In this document: one piece after another, positions 1 to 11,476 of the stretch
How positions within the stretch are numbered: the stretch's first letter is position 1
How the letters are laid out: each line of letters opens with the position of its first letter
Assembly: GCF_046630445.1 (NCBI RefSeq)
Contig: NC_092341.1
Coordinates: 220,401,001 to 220,465,000, forward strand
Length of the DNA stretch: 64,000 nt
Reading direction: 5' to 3'
From: Rutidosis leptorrhynchoides
Lineage: Eukaryota > Streptophyta > Magnoliopsida > Asterales > Asteraceae
Translations under genes and position numbers: made by a program
The notes under the pieces: model-generated
What the model saw: only the letters and a program-made list of their open reading frames with translations
The model's database searches: none
Told to the model about the DNA's origin: nothing

Positions 1-578
1 GTTTTATTATTTCAGATGGTAGTTCAACTAGAAATTCTGCTAGCACCTTCCATTTGACGGAATTCCTCGGGACAAAGCTGATTGCGTGCTTGTCGAGTTC
101 GATTTCCCACTTAGCCAGTCGCCCGGAGATTTTCGGACTAGTCAGGACTTTTTTAATCGGTTGGTCCGTGAGGACCAGGATTGGGTGTGCCTGAAAGTAC
201 CTTCAGAGATGTCTTGCTGTGTGCACCCGTGCATAAATTATTTTTTCCATTGATGAGTAATTTACTTCTCCATTTTGGAGGATTTTACTAACAAAGTATA
301 CCGGAATCTGGACCTTGTCTCTGTCGGCTATTAACACTGAGATGATTTCCTCAGAAGAAGCGACTAGGTAAACTGTCATAGTCTCTCCCTGAATTGGAGC
401 CGTGATTGTGGGTAATTCCTTCGAAATGTCTTCATTTCGTAGAAAGCCTTCTCGGCTTCTCCCGTCCAGATGAAATCTTTCTTATTCAAGCACCCTTTTA
501 GAGTCTGAAAGAATGGTAAGGACCTGTCGGCAACCTAGACAGAAATCGTGTTAATGCCGCCAGCCTGCCGTTCAGGCT
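1..578 (-). pseudogene. Decayed Ty3/Gypsy RNase H region (Tat/Ogre-like), runs off left edge
   Basis: Reading the minus strand from about 140 down to 1 gives an RNase H-like stretch including SGRLAKWEIELDKH and VLAEFLVE, which resemble the RNase H tail of Tat/Ogre-type Ty3/Gypsy polyproteins. No long open frame covers 1-578, so stops or frameshifts interrupt it. It lies directly downstream of the RT fragments at 579-1333 in the same orientation, so it is the continuation of one degenerate pol gene whose integrase, if any remains, lies left of the window. Domain assignment is by recalled family motifs. Confidence 0.7.
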
Positions 579-1007
579 TTATGCGTCCTTTTTGCGCTTT
601 GTGAATTGCATGTTTTCGATAGCTTGAATCTTCTTTGGGTTGGCCTTAATCCCTCTCGGGGTGACCGTGAATTCGAGGAATCGACCTTTCTCTACCCCAA
701 AGGAACACTTGGACGGATTAAACTTCATGTTAATTTTTTGTAGTGACTCAAAAGTTTCCATAACATCCAGGATCATTTGCTCTCCTGAATCACTTTTGAT
801 TATGATATCATCGACATATGCCTCGATGTTTTGTTCAATCTGGTATTGGAATGCTTGGTCAATCACCTTTTGGTACATTGCTCCTGCATTTTTTAAACCG
901 AATGGCATTTTTGTATAACAAAAAATGCCTTTGTTTATGAAGAACGCAGTTTTGTCTTCATCCGTTGTCGACATTAGGATTTGGTGATAACCTTTGTATG
1001 CATCCAT
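579..1007 (-). pseudogene. Decayed Ty3/Gypsy reverse transcriptase, catalytic part
   Basis: A 142-codon open stretch encodes the palm of a retroelement reverse transcriptase. Visible are MDAYKGYHQI, the substrate-binding block MPFGLKNAGAMYQ and the catalytic YVDD box within YVDDIIIKS, followed by the thumb-side SKCSFGV segment. YVDDIIIKS and 'GYHQI' are characteristic of the Tat/Ogre branch of Ty3/Gypsy. The upstream RT half at 974-1333 is in another frame and the two overlap by about 30 bases, so a frameshift near 1000-1020 splits the enzyme. Not functional as it stands. Confidence 0.85.
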
Positions 1008-1333
1008 AAAATATTTATATCTAAACCTGCTAGTAACTCAACCTTCCAATCGATTTCCGGCAAGGGATAGGTATCCTTCGGGTATGCCTTGTTGATATCT
1101 TTGTAATCGACACACATGCGCCATGATCCGTCTTCCTTTTTGACCATGACCGGGATGGCCACCCATGTTTGGTATTTTACTTCCCTCATTATCCCTACGT
1201 CGATCGGTTTCTTTACCTCTTCATCCAGGAATTTGCTTCGTTCAAAAGCCATTGCCCTTTTCTTCTGGACGAGTGGTGGGATGTTTGGGTTTACGTTCAA
1301 TCGATGAGCTATTTTGTGTGGAACTCCTATCAT
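974..1333 (-). pseudogene. Decayed Ty3/Gypsy reverse transcriptase, N-terminal part
   Basis: This 119-codon frame holds the RT fingers region: HRLNVNPNIPPLVQKKR, then FLDEEVKK, then WRMCVDYKDINKAYPKDTYPLP, the conserved 'CVDY.D.NKA.PKD.YPLP' block of Tat/Ogre-type RT. It ends where the frame is lost just before the 'DAYKGYHQ' block, which continues in the neighbouring frame at 1007. The preceding 80 bases (1334-1410) separate it from the protease fragment and contain further stops. Confidence 0.82.
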
Positions 1334-1410
1334 GCCAGATGCTTCGCATGCAAAAACGTCAATATTTGCTGCTAATAGTTTGTGCCGAGCTGAATTCTTA
1401 GCGTTAGCAC

Positions 1411-2055
1411 TTAGATCAGTTCCGAGCTGAATTCTTTGTTCGAATGTTTGGGATTCGGAGAGATGGATCCGTCAACATGTATGATTATGTCTGCATTATC
1501 TTTGAATATTTGCAGACATTCAACCAGTTTCAACTCCTGTGTCTGGATTGTTGCTATGCCGACTGGGGTTGCAAATTTCAATATGCCGTGTACCGTAGAC
1601 GTGACCGCTCTGAAGTTCTGCATGGCGGTTCGTCCAAGTATGACGTTATACCGGGATTCAGTTTTGACAATGGAGAACTCAATTTCGGCATTGTTTTGAA
1701 AATGTATTTTTCCTAAAACGACTTCTAGTGTAATGGAACCTACTGGCCAAGTTATCGCACTGTTGAATCCTGCCAATGGAGAAGCTGCAAATCTTTTGAA
1801 TATATGGAATCCTTCCGGTAACTGCCAGAAACAATGTTCGAACATCACTTCTACTCCTGCATCGGTGTCTGTGTAAATTCGACCGATTTGGCAATTCGAA
1901 ATGTGTGCTTTGATGATAACTAACTCCCTTGAAGGATTGATATTAAATAATGATGGGAAGATGATAGGTTCGTGTTTCCATTCGTCTAATGCTCTTGCCT
2001 TCCGTCTTTGCCCAGTAGCCCATGAATGAATCATATATAAATCGTCTTCTGTCAT
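1411..2055 (-). pseudogene. Decayed retropepsin-like region of the same Ty3/Gypsy element
   Basis: A 214-codon frame looks like the protease region of a Tat/Ogre-type element: a linker rich in charged residues (WATGQRRKARALDEWKHEP), a beta-strand region ending IYTDTDAGVEVMFEHCF, and the flap/C-terminal block YNVILGRTAMQNFRAVTSTV. In the family the active site reads D-[ST]-G followed by a small residue and then EV.YEHCF. Here it reads DTDAG, so the catalytic motif is broken. The gag gene expected upstream on the minus strand (right of 2055) is not seen, so gag has been lost or is very decayed. Confidence 0.7.
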
Positions 2056-3430
2056 TTTGTTTATGTTGTTTCTTGTTTCTTATACGTCTAGCTCGTTGAG
2101 GTAAAGATCAGTTAATTTCTTACCGTTAGATAGTGCCATTTGATCACGCCTAAAACTAAATTGGTAATTTTAGGATTAGACTTGAGTGCTTAATTTGGGG
2201 AAAATATGTTGATCAATTGTTTTAACTCCAATAACTGTGCAAACGCCATTTGAAATTTGGATTCCAAGGGCATAAAATAAACAATTAGATTAACCTCACT
2301 CAATTAGATCGAATGATTTACTATCTTGGATGTTGATGAACTCCGATATCGACCGAAATCTTAATCAGAGTTGTATTTTTGGCTGAACAATGTTACGGTA
2401 TGATTTTGGCAGAGTAACAGTGTGTGTTCAGTGTCCTGTAAAGAATGATCCATGGGGTGTATTTATAGATGTTTCTAAATAGTTTGTTAGAGGGAATGAT
2501 GATGTGGCATATGCCCCTTTCATAATCGTAACAAACTTTCCTGATTCGTGGGCAGACGTGGCCCATGTCCCTTGCATTGGCGTAACAAACAAATCCTAAC
2601 AAACTTTCCTATATTTGTGGGCTGACGTGTCACACGATTCATTCACATGTTTGTTCCTGGACCATGTGTTTGTTCCAGGACCAAGTGCCTGTTCCGAAAC
2701 CATGTTTTGTTCAGGGACCGCGTGATTATTTTGGAATGGTGTGATGATTCTGGAGTGATGTGATTATTTCAGAATGGTGTGCCAGATCCGTCTATGATGT
2801 GACGGATGGGCGCCACCTTCGGTTAGGTAGGAGAACTTATATAAGAGCATTGCCTAATATTATCCAAGTGTTTCTTCGCGATACTCTCCTGGCCGGGTAA
2901 GGTTACAGCCGGTTCTTATGTCCGTTCGTAATATTCTTGTAGAGGTTACCGGGTGACCAGGCTTTTTGGCTGATCAGGAGACCTTTATGTGTAAATGTGA
3001 TCCTTAACCTCTCGGTGCTTTATATCCGGAGATATTCTCGGACGGTGTCTTATATACAAGATATCTGGGTGAATGGTGCCAGATATCCGGCACACTTATC
3101 CAGGTGAGTGAAGTTACGGTCGGCTTCTATTCGGGATATTTCTTCCTGGATGCATATTCGGATAGTCTTCTGACCGGTTTGTTTAGGTGGGACCAGGAGA
3201 AGGTATTTTCTCTGGACCATTTTGCCGGTTTAATTCCGGATGGAATTTGACAAATGGTAAGTCGTATTGAAAATATGACTTTTTTGATACAGATTCAGTA
3301 CGCGTGTTATCATATATCCATTTGAGTTTTGTCCAATAATAATCGACCATGAAGCAAACACGCTCCTCACCCTTGTCGTGCTATCATCCAGCACGCCGAA
3401 GAAGATAACCCACAAGCACGCCGCGTTGAT
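2056..3430 (-). other. Probable decayed leader and LTR of the Tat/Ogre-like element
   Basis: This gene-free stretch lies upstream, on the minus strand, of the protease fragment. It contains a minus-strand TATA box (2460-2467), a second TATA-like palindrome CTTATATAAG near 2838, and imperfect short repeats of a TGTTCC-GGACCA type at about 2645-2720. I could not find a second LTR copy, TG/CA ends or a target duplication, so the LTR call is inferred from position and promoter-like content only. Confidence 0.35.
2460..2467 (-). promoter_or_regulatory. Candidate TATA box (TATAAATA) of the decayed LTR
   Basis: The minus strand reads CTATAAATACACCCCATGG, a good plant TATA box with C-rich sequence after it, about 400 bases upstream of the protease fragment start. 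Position and orientation fit an LTR promoter for the element at 1-2055. Not tested by any transcript. Confidence 0.4.
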
Positions 3431-5339
3431 GGCGTTTTTGGCAAAAACAATTCGTCCAACTCGCGCGATAAAGATAGTCTTAGTTGTATAAAAAAGTTAT
3501 GAAGCTGATTATTAAGAAATAATTAGGATAGTTAATAGCAAGTTACAGATCGATTAACCATGTCTTAAAATATTAAAGATAGCCCTTGACTATCTTTTGA
3601 AAAACTTAACTCATTATATAAAAGTATAGGGGTCAAATTGGAAATCTATTGCTTTTTTATTAGTTCATCAAGTTAGAAAAAAATACATAGTATTGTTAAA
3701 CGTTAACAAAGAAACATACAGATATAATATTTTCTTGACTATAAATAATTTCAAAACATTTAGTACTCCGTTAGGCCTATATTAGTAGAGCGTGTTAGAG
3801 CTCAGGTGCCTGGAGCATGCCTGGAACACACCGATAACGCGGCATGTTGGTAGCACAAATTTATGAGTGCTTGGTTGTGGCACGTGAGAGATTCCAAGCT
3901 TGTTGAAGATGTGACAATATCTCATTGGTTCATTTTTAATTTTTAAATTGTTTTTATGCTTTTTATACTCTTTTAATATCTAACTTCCAATCATATATTT
4001 TGACACATCATTCAACATGCCACCTCACTAATCTCCATTTCTGTAAAACATTTTTCAAGTTACCGTTAACTACCTTACCCCAATAATTAAGAACAATTAA
4101 ATCTCTTATACGGTGTTGTAAACGGAGGCCGCCTCAGCCATTACGGCAGTCGATGCAACGTTTTGTGACTAGTCCGTCCCGACCGGAAGAAAATCGTCCA
4201 ATAAGTCGATCAACGGTTAAATGTCAGGTCAAAGTTAGGAATGTCATGTCAACGTGTTGATGCATTTTTTATGTGTCCGTCGCTGGATGAATAGACTATG
4301 TGCTTTTAACGTTTATGTTGTACACCTAGGTTATCAGAAACATTGGAAACTACTGTCACACGAGTATATGTGACATAAAAATTTTGATGCATTATCTCAC
4401 ACGCGTATGAGAAGTCCACGCGCGCTCCTGTATTTCACATGCACATATGTACTGATCACACGCATGAGAAATAGTCAGTGGACTATATATAGTAGTTTCC
4501 TTGTTCATTTGATTTTTGATGCATTCCATCCTCTTCAACTAGAGGCTCAAAGGTGATTTCATGTTCGATTCACCTTGAAAAATCCATGTTTCGCTGTTTA
4601 AATTTGATGTATTCAATCTTGCAATGCTTATTAATCAATACAACATCAATGTTGATTTAGATTCATGTGTTTTATGCTCCCATCTTCTTACTTTGTTTTT
4701 GAAATACAAATCGATACTTTTTTATACAAAGATCCATGCTACTGATTCATGGGATCTACACAACGTCGGTTAAAAGTGAGCTTTTTATCGGACCTTGTCC
4801 TACTCTTAACAAAAATCCCAACTCATTTAAAATTCGATGAGAAAGACATCAGCTTACATAGTATCCCTTAAAGATAAATTAATAAATATATTATATCCTA
4901 AAAAACATTGTGACAAGCCTATATATTATCCTATATACTAATACCCACACAAAATAACACAAAATACTCCATCCCTATCGATCCAATTACTATTCATCAC
5001 TAATGCTCACTTTACTATTCATCAATATTATTGGTCCATTTACTATTCATCAATAGTGCACCATTGAGTCAACAAAAGTCAAATGGTTAATTGGTCAAAC
5101 AGCCCACCTGATCGGTCCTTAACCCTTGCATCCCTTATTTGGGCTTCACACCATTCTGACCCAATTTTAATTATACACATTCTATGGATAAGAGGATTTC
5201 AAGCATTTTGATTGGCCCACGATAGTACCTCATACTCACAAAGTATTCCTGTTCACCAAAGCTCCTCTTTTTAGCTACACATTTATTCACGTCGGTTCCC
5301 AAAAAAAAAAAAAAAAGAGATATAGATCTGTATACACTA
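3431..5339. other. Gene-free AT-rich sequence
   Basis: No convincing coding region. The stretch at about 4929 reads A|TCCTATATACTAATACCC, which resembles recalled plant Helitron 5' ends (TC start after a host A). The following 4950-5110 has several copies of 'TTACTATTCATCA'-type words, also found near 10310. I treat the Helitron end as a possibility only. Confidence 0.3.
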
Positions 5340-5630
5340 ATACTGCAAAAATCGGAAAACTCGGCCGATTTCTCAAGGAGAAATCGGTATGACCTCCCTA
5401 CCGAGAACTCGTTTTGGAATCGGCCAAAAAATCGGTCAACGACCAAAATTCGGTCAACTCTCCCAAAAATCGGTAAAATCGGTCAAATCTCAGAAAAACT
5501 CGGTAAAATCTCAAAAGTCAACGAAAGTCAACCTCGGATAACTCCCCGAATTCTCCGAGTTCTCGTTTTGGAGACCCTGCCGCCGAGAACTCTCCCATAA
5601 CCGATTTCTTCAACCTTGGTATAAACTACA
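5340..5630. repeat. Dispersed repeat with AATCGGTCAA / AGTCAACG words, copy 1
   Basis: The segment is a patchwork of short related words (CTCGGCCGATTTCTC, AAATCGGTCAA, AAAGTCAACG, CCGAGTTCTCG) ending in a block that closes with 'CTTCAACCTTGGTATA'. A second, diverged copy in the same orientation sits at about 8755-8885 and closes with 'CGACCTTGATCTTATA'. The two copies flank the block that carries captured gene fragments. The repeat family itself I do not recognise with certainty. Confidence 0.45.
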
Positions 5631-6771
5631 TGCTGATGTCAGACTTCTCCATCCCTCCCATCTTCTTCAACCTATCCCTCCCATCTTCTTCAACAAATCC
5701 CCTTCTCTTCTTTATTTTTTTTAGTTCATAATCAAACCACAAGAAAAAAAACCTAAAAGCTTCGTCTCCTGCATCGACTTGAACGAACATCTCTCCCCAG
5801 AAAACCCTAAAGGCTACTTTTCTGCTGCGAAATCGTTGCGTCTTCTGCTTCTTCCAATTTCGTACGACTTCAGAATTAGAATCCACGATATTTCTATGTT
5901 CTGTAGACGCCAATCGCTGCCATCCACCGACTCCTTCAATTGGCTCCTGTTTCTTTGTTCGAATGACACCCATTGTAATATTCGGCTCAGGAGTCTAACA
6001 AAGGCATGAATTGGTTCATTATGTTATCATCCTGTTGGGGTTTACATTATGCTTTCTAATTGATACCGGTAAGTGATGATTTTTTCTTTGATGGCTACCC
6101 TAAACTAATTTTTTTGTTTGGGCGAAAATTTAATTTTTTAGATTTTTGCTTTATAATGGAGCTGATGTCGGTTCTAGAAATATTTGTGGTCAGGTAATGT
6201 TCTTTGATTTCGATCTCAATTTTTTGTATCTCATATATATAGTATTTTAATAATTTGAGATATATTTGTGGTAAATATGTTAGGGATTATAAGGCAAAAA
6301 GCTTTTGCTGCTGGAGGCTTGCCTGCTCAAGTAAACAAAATGATATGTTTCAATAACTAAGTCTTTTTATTTGAAATACGAATTGTGATGATAATTGATG
6401 TTTTTATATATTTATGTTTTAGGGAATAATATGATGGTTATTCACGTTTTTTTTTTTTTGTGATTTGTTAGTATTTTATAAGTTCTTATTAATACACGCC
6501 ACCCAATTTTTATATTTGGATAGTTGTTTGTTGAATCTTTTGTGTTGTATACATTTGTACCCACCTATTATTCTTCTGCTCTTTTGGAATCGTCATCTGC
6601 GATTGCTACAAATACTAATCAGCAAAGTTAGAGTGGTGTAACTATAGAGGGTAACATCTTTTTGTTTTGTTTTCTTTGATTGCTATATTATTTGCTCTAC
6701 TTTAACTGTTAGGTTAGTTTATATTGCTGTAAAGATGTGTTTTTTTTTAACAAGTGACCTTATATACTTAC

Positions 6772-6905
6772 AGCAACTCATTTTCAAGAAACACAACAGG
6801 GTCAAGGTCTCTGATTGCAGCTTTTAAAAGTCCACAAGCGTCTTCGAAAGAGTATGGTACGAAAACCTTCAAACTAGGAACTGAACCATACCACGCACCA
6901 TAACA
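6772..6905 (-). pseudogene. Captured exon of pyruvate dehydrogenase E1 component subunit beta
   Basis: The minus strand translates to [33 protein letters not shown] and [12 protein letters not shown]. This matches the conserved '[42 protein letters not shown]' region of mitochondrial PDH E1 beta, which partners E1 alpha in decarboxylating pyruvate. The fragment is bounded by a GTGCAG acceptor-like end and a GTAAGTATA donor, so it looks like one exon of about 134 bases. It is in the opposite orientation to the other captured fragments and has no neighbours from its own gene. No in-frame stop is present inside it. It cannot make a functional enzyme. Confidence 0.85.
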
Positions 6906-7803
6906 CTGCACAGCATTGTAAAATTATATGAGCTTTACTTTTTATATATATGAGAAAATTTAATGTTAAACTGGTATTTAACACAACTTTTTTAATGCAG
7001 GATAATTGAAGAACCTAACATATATATTGGTAACAAACATACTTTCTTTTACAAAAGAAATGATTAAACAATCAATCCACATTCCTTAACAATGAAAATC
7101 ACCAAAAGGGTCTTTATACTTGGTTTTTTATGTTAAAAAATTTAATCCGTGTTATCCACCGTATGACATAGAAGAATTCCTAATGAGGTATTAAGATTCC
7201 TATTGATGGCTTCAACAACTTTGTTAACTATAAAACGTGGAAAATTAATAGATTGCAAAATAATAATAAAAAAAAATCTTTAAGTAATATTTTGGTGATC
7301 TAATCAGCAAATTATTTCCTAATTTTTGCAGATCGCTTGGTTTTGTTGGTGGGTTCATGATGTTTCTTCCGTTCATTGTTGCTGACCACAGTAAAGATAA
7401 TTTTGGGTTTTATCTTGATTTTTGTTTCCTAAAAAAAGTACTGAAAAGATGATTTAGGGTTGTAATCGTTTGATTTTTGCTGCTTATTACGATTTGCTGT
7501 TGCTTTTTTGGTGTGTAATAGCGATTGTGTTGTCATTTTTTTATGCTTTCTTTGTTTGTTGTTGGTTAGGTCTTTTAAGTCGTTGTATGTGCTACTATTA
7601 CCTCTCGAGTAAACAGCTGAGAATTGTAGATGCTTTCGTCTATTCTAAGTCTTTTGAAACTTAAGGTTTTCACAAATGTTAAAAACAACTATTGATACGT
7701 GCATATTTCCAACATATATATGGTTTTCTTTGATTTGATTAATAATAATTGGATATGTTATATGCATTATGAATTGCATAATTGTATATGTGTTTCTTTG
7801 CAG

Positions 7804-7967
7804 TTCTTATCACCTATAGATCATATGTGTATGGTGATTTAGAGAAACTTAGGAATTTGGTTGAGGTTTAAGGTTGATCGGTTAATAAACCTGATGATAA
7901 CGGATATTGCGGTTTATAATGGGCAGCACTTAACAACCGTGCAGCTGCTGCTCAGTATATCCTTGAG
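7804..7967 (+). pseudogene. Captured ankyrin exon of a TIP1-like protein S-acyltransferase
   Basis: After an acceptor (TTTCTTTGCAG) the plus strand encodes YGDLEKLRNLVEV, then two in-frame stops near SVNKPDDNGYCGL, a third stop, then WAALNNRAAAAQYILE. This is the first ankyrin repeat of the TIP1/PAT24-like ankyrin-repeat DHHC S-acyltransferases ('YGDLEKL...GYYALQWAALNNR.AAAQYI.EHG'). Those enzymes palmitoylate proteins at Golgi and other membranes. Only this exon is seen; no DHHC domain is present. The stops (TAA, TGA, TAA) show decay, with the frame itself kept. A weak upstream piece near 6590-6650 (NTNQQS, SGVTIEG) might be an earlier exon of the same gene. Confidence 0.8.
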
Positions 7968-8357
7968 GTCATCTCCTTTAATGTATCTGTAAGTTACTCC
8001 GTAAAATACTCCTATAATGTTATTAATATTCGATTTTTGTTAGGGTTTTTTATTTTCTTATAGAAGACATTTAATGTACTGTCTATTGTATTTTGATTCT
8101 GGGTTGATTTTAATAGTGTTCCAACGGATTAGGGATTTTGATTCTGGGTTAACATCAGGTATTGTTTTCTTTATTCGAATATTGGGTTTTGATTTGATGT
8201 TGTTGTATTGATTGATTTTGAATTTTTACTTGCCAATAATAAGTAATACTCGGCTCGGTTTTATCTTCGTTCAATAGGTTTTGTATGATTTTATCAGAAA
8301 TTGAAGCTTAGGAAGGGAAGGCTTGATCATTAGCTTGTGATTGGTTGTTTGGTGCAG

Positions 8358-8505
8358 TGATAAGTTGGTTTGGTGTTTTTCGTGCAATTCGTATTTGGAT
8401 GCTCAAGTTATGCCTCTTCTTCGTCCAGTTTACGAAACTGCTTATTTATTGAAGTTTGGTGAAGCGCCGCCGTCTCGGACAGTTGACCCGAATCACTTAT
8501 TGTAA
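8358..8505 (+). pseudogene. Captured last exon with half of a UBP-type zinc finger
   Basis: Following a GTGCAG acceptor the frame from 8359 reads DKLVWCFSCNSYLDAQV, MPLLRPVYETAYLLKFGEAP and ends with TAA at 8503-8505. The pattern W-C-F-S-C-x-S-Y-L-D plus 'KFGE' matches the C-terminal half of ZnF-UBP domains, such as those that bind free ubiquitin C-termini in HDAC6- and USP-type proteins. Only one of the metal-binding halves is present, so it is a fragment. The stop codon suggests it is the natural 3' end of its source gene. The exact source gene I cannot name. Confidence 0.65.
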
Positions 8506-8754
8506 AAAAATTGGTCTTTCTATCGTTACCAAGTGTGTAAAATATGATTACAAAATAATCTAAAAGGCATCTAAATTACGGGTGTAAGTGCACAAACAGT
8601 TATGTTGGGGTGCCTCCTTTTTGCTATATTACATGTAATACTTTCAAATGACAACAACTTCATTTCATTTTATTAGTAAATTATTTATTTTTAAAATATT
8701 CATATATAAAGTTTTTATGTTCGAAATATGTATAATCAATGTATTTATATTTAA

Positions 8755-8885
8755 AAGTCAACGTTGGACAACTCCCGACTCGTCTCTCGCCGCGTCCCTG
8801 TCTCGATCCACTCATCCCTCTAAGGTCTCTATCGACACGTTCTTGACTCGCGTCTTTTACGACCTTGATCTTATATATGAAAGTA
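8755..8885. repeat. Dispersed AGTCAACG / GACTC repeat, copy 2
   Basis: A diverged direct copy of the 5340-5630 repeat: AAAAGTCAACGTTGGACAAC followed by short CGACTCG/CTCGATCC words and the closing 'ACGACCTTGATC'. It stands out as GC-richer than its surroundings. It borders the captured-gene block on the right. Could be an unrelated insertion of the same dispersed family. Confidence 0.4.
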
Positions 8886-11476
8886 CCACTTTCCACTTTA
8901 TTTTTTTTTTCATTAAACTTGGCATACTATATTTCAAAAATTAAAACACTAATATATGTGACGTCATTAGTACAACTCACACATACGATGAAGGGATTAT
9001 ATTTGATATGACGAATTCGTTTTAAATCCTGGATGGGCTTCTAGAAGTGGTTTCTTCTGTATTATATTTATATATGTCATACAATAAACCTATCTAGTAG
9101 AAATGTGATCGAAATAATTAAATTACCATTACCATCATATATTTCGTCATAGATGTATACATCAAACTATATCGTATCAAAGATGAAGTTACTAGTCGTA
9201 CGTAAAACCAAGTCAATAGTGAATACGGACCACGTACTGGTTTATTGTGGGCGCACCCTTTTGGAATGACTATATCAACCATAGTTTTGTAGCCCGCCTT
9301 CTCGAATTGCGTTTCTTTTCTAGAAGTCTCATTGGCCCACTAATTACTCACACTTATTATTCAACCTATATTTATTGCATTTAAATTCAAGGTTTGCTAG
9401 ATTTTTGAGAAAAAACTTTATAAGTGAAGCTTCTAGCTTGAGGTAGAGTTGGAGTTTGTATTAAGCATATCTAGAGTGTTTTTTACAAGTATTTCGTAAA
9501 AAATTAGCTATAATTCAAGCTTAAACTGACGTAAAAGAACAAATAAACGAATGACACATAATTGTATTAATAAAACTAATCCAATTTCTGATTTCATAAG
9601 AAAATAACTTGTACTTAAAAATCACTTTAAAAAAGTTTTTTTTCTTTTTCTAAAATTACTTTTTAACACGTTTTTAAAATTTTGTTTATCAAACGATTGT
9701 AAAATGTAAAAGAATAAATATATTAAACTTATAGTAAGATAGTAGAAACTGGTGTGGCAAACATACTCAAAATTACAAAACAGAACTCATATAAGATGGT
9801 TACTGTTCGGTAAGTTTTGGCAAAAGTTTGAAATTTAAAACTTTGTTGAATTAGTTCAGACTACTATACTCGTCATGTTCTTAAATCTGATACAATCATG
9901 CAGTCTGACCCATTTAGCCATCTCTCATTGTACTTATAAGTTTCATTAATATTATCTTGCTTTAAAAAAAAAAAAAAAAAAAAAGAGTAAAGGAATCAAA
10001 TAACTCTATTATGGAGTATTTTTAAGTTGGTTGATTGTCGACGTATGAAATTAAGAACCACAAATGATGGGACGTGGACAAGATGTTTGGGCCAAGTTTT
10101 CACCCCTCATTCAACGGGCCCATTGACACGTCAATTTGTGGGAAGCAACCAACAAAACCAATTTCTTTATTTTTATTTTTCCTTTTTATTTTTCATTCAT
10201 ATATCTAGTAATTCTACATGAGTATTGATTATTAACTTACTAAGCCCACTTTCATACACACACCACCTCATTTTTACTCCATTAAACATGATACTGAGTT
10301 CCATTTACTATTCATGATGGCACCATTTATAAATACTTCCAACTTTAGGGGTATTTTGGTAACCTTTTTTTTATTCCCATTTTTTCCCACTTTATTATAA
10401 CCTATTTAATTTCAATTCCTTTTTTACCCTTCGATTACCCTTTAACCGTTAACCAACTGTGAAATAACCGATCATTAACACGTAAACGCTAACCCCACCG
10501 CTAAGTTATTTAAACAATGAGAAAAGTCGGAAATCAAAAAACCCAAAAAAGCTAACCAAACTCGTCTCATTTTTGGCGTATATTCGTGATCACACCACGA
10601 ACTTGGATTGATGTCGTATTGACAGACCGTGCCATCGGCGCAAATAAATAAGAGCTTCAAAATAGGATATTCACGACCATTGTTGGAAACACTCTAATTC
10701 AAGCTACAAATCATGCTACTGGCAACATAATGACACGTGAATCGCACACGTGAATTGCCAACAACATTGCGATTTGGGAAGGTCTCTGGGATGTTCCAAC
10801 CTCCGATGGTACTGTCAACATCGTCGCGAATTGAGTTTCTTTCTAACGTGTATGTTAGTGACAAATGCGAACATTCGATGTCGATATCGCTGTTAAAAAA
10901 AAGAATATAATACTAAGATGAATTAATTTTTCCATTGAACATCTTACTCAAAAAATAAATTAAAATATGCATACAACAAGTAGGGTTCCATTAACGGTAC
11001 TCTTTAACTTGTTGTATCTTAAGAAATATTTGGTGGAGGTAGACTACCGGTATTCACGACACCGAGTTTGTTTTGTTTTGAAATTTAATATTCATACATT
11101 TTTTATATGTGTTAATAATAACTCTAACGAATGAATTAATGTCGTTATATTATTATTTATAACAAGGATAATAAGTAAGTGTACATACCAAACAATCATA
11201 ATAGGTCTAGCGATATCGAGTTAACTCTTTTAAATAGAACGAAGTTAAAGTTACAAACTCGCTTTTTAGTTGTTGATTTCGCATAAGGTCCATATTTCGC
11301 ACATAGTTTGCTCGGCCCTTTTAGTTGTTTATGTCTTTGTGGCGATCAAGAAAACTTTGACAATGTTTTAAATTCTGGGTCTAATGACTTCGTGTTGATT
11401 AAACCGTTTGTTCACTTGGCCGAGACTTTCTTTCGGTTTGCCTGGCTCGAAATAACCTGGATTCCGGTGAAGTTTT
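8886..11476. other. Gene-free sequence left of element C
   Basis: No gene is recognised. There is an A-run at about 9962-9984 that could be a retroposon tail, a copy of the 'CCATTTACTATTCATGATGG' type word near 10300, and moderately GC-richer stretches at 10560-10850 and 11280-11476 with short open frames of no recognisable product. It ends at the TG of the LTR of element C at 11477. Confidence 0.4.

Larger units (their letters stand above)
5631..8505. mobile_element. Candidate gene-capturing transposon block (Helitron or Pack-type)
   Basis: Within about 1.8 kb lie exon-sized fragments of three unrelated host genes in mixed orientation: PDH E1 beta (minus, 6772-6905), a TIP1-like ankyrin exon (plus, 7804-7967) and a UBP-type zinc-finger exon (plus, 8358-8505). 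Each is bordered by plausible splice sites, so genomic exon-intron DNA was copied rather than cDNA. A CT-rich leader-like stretch and a 76-codon open frame (5779-6009) lie at the left; that frame has no recognisable product. Weak exon-like pieces near 6283-6330 and 6590-6650 could be further fragments. I could not fix the termini, so the element class is inferred from content. Confidence 0.5.

Noticed and set aside
5779-6009. 76-codon frame with a CT-rich leader, possible small host gene
   Set aside because: No recognisable product, no conserved motif, and it sits in a block of captured fragments; mentioned only as part of that block.
7470-7664. 64-codon hydrophobic frame
   Set aside because: T-rich intron-like sequence gives apparent membrane residues; no family match and no good start context.
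10475-10660. Minus-strand 61-codon frame and nearby GC-richer sequence to 10850
   Set aside because: Could not be matched to any known protein in any frame; left as unassigned sequence.
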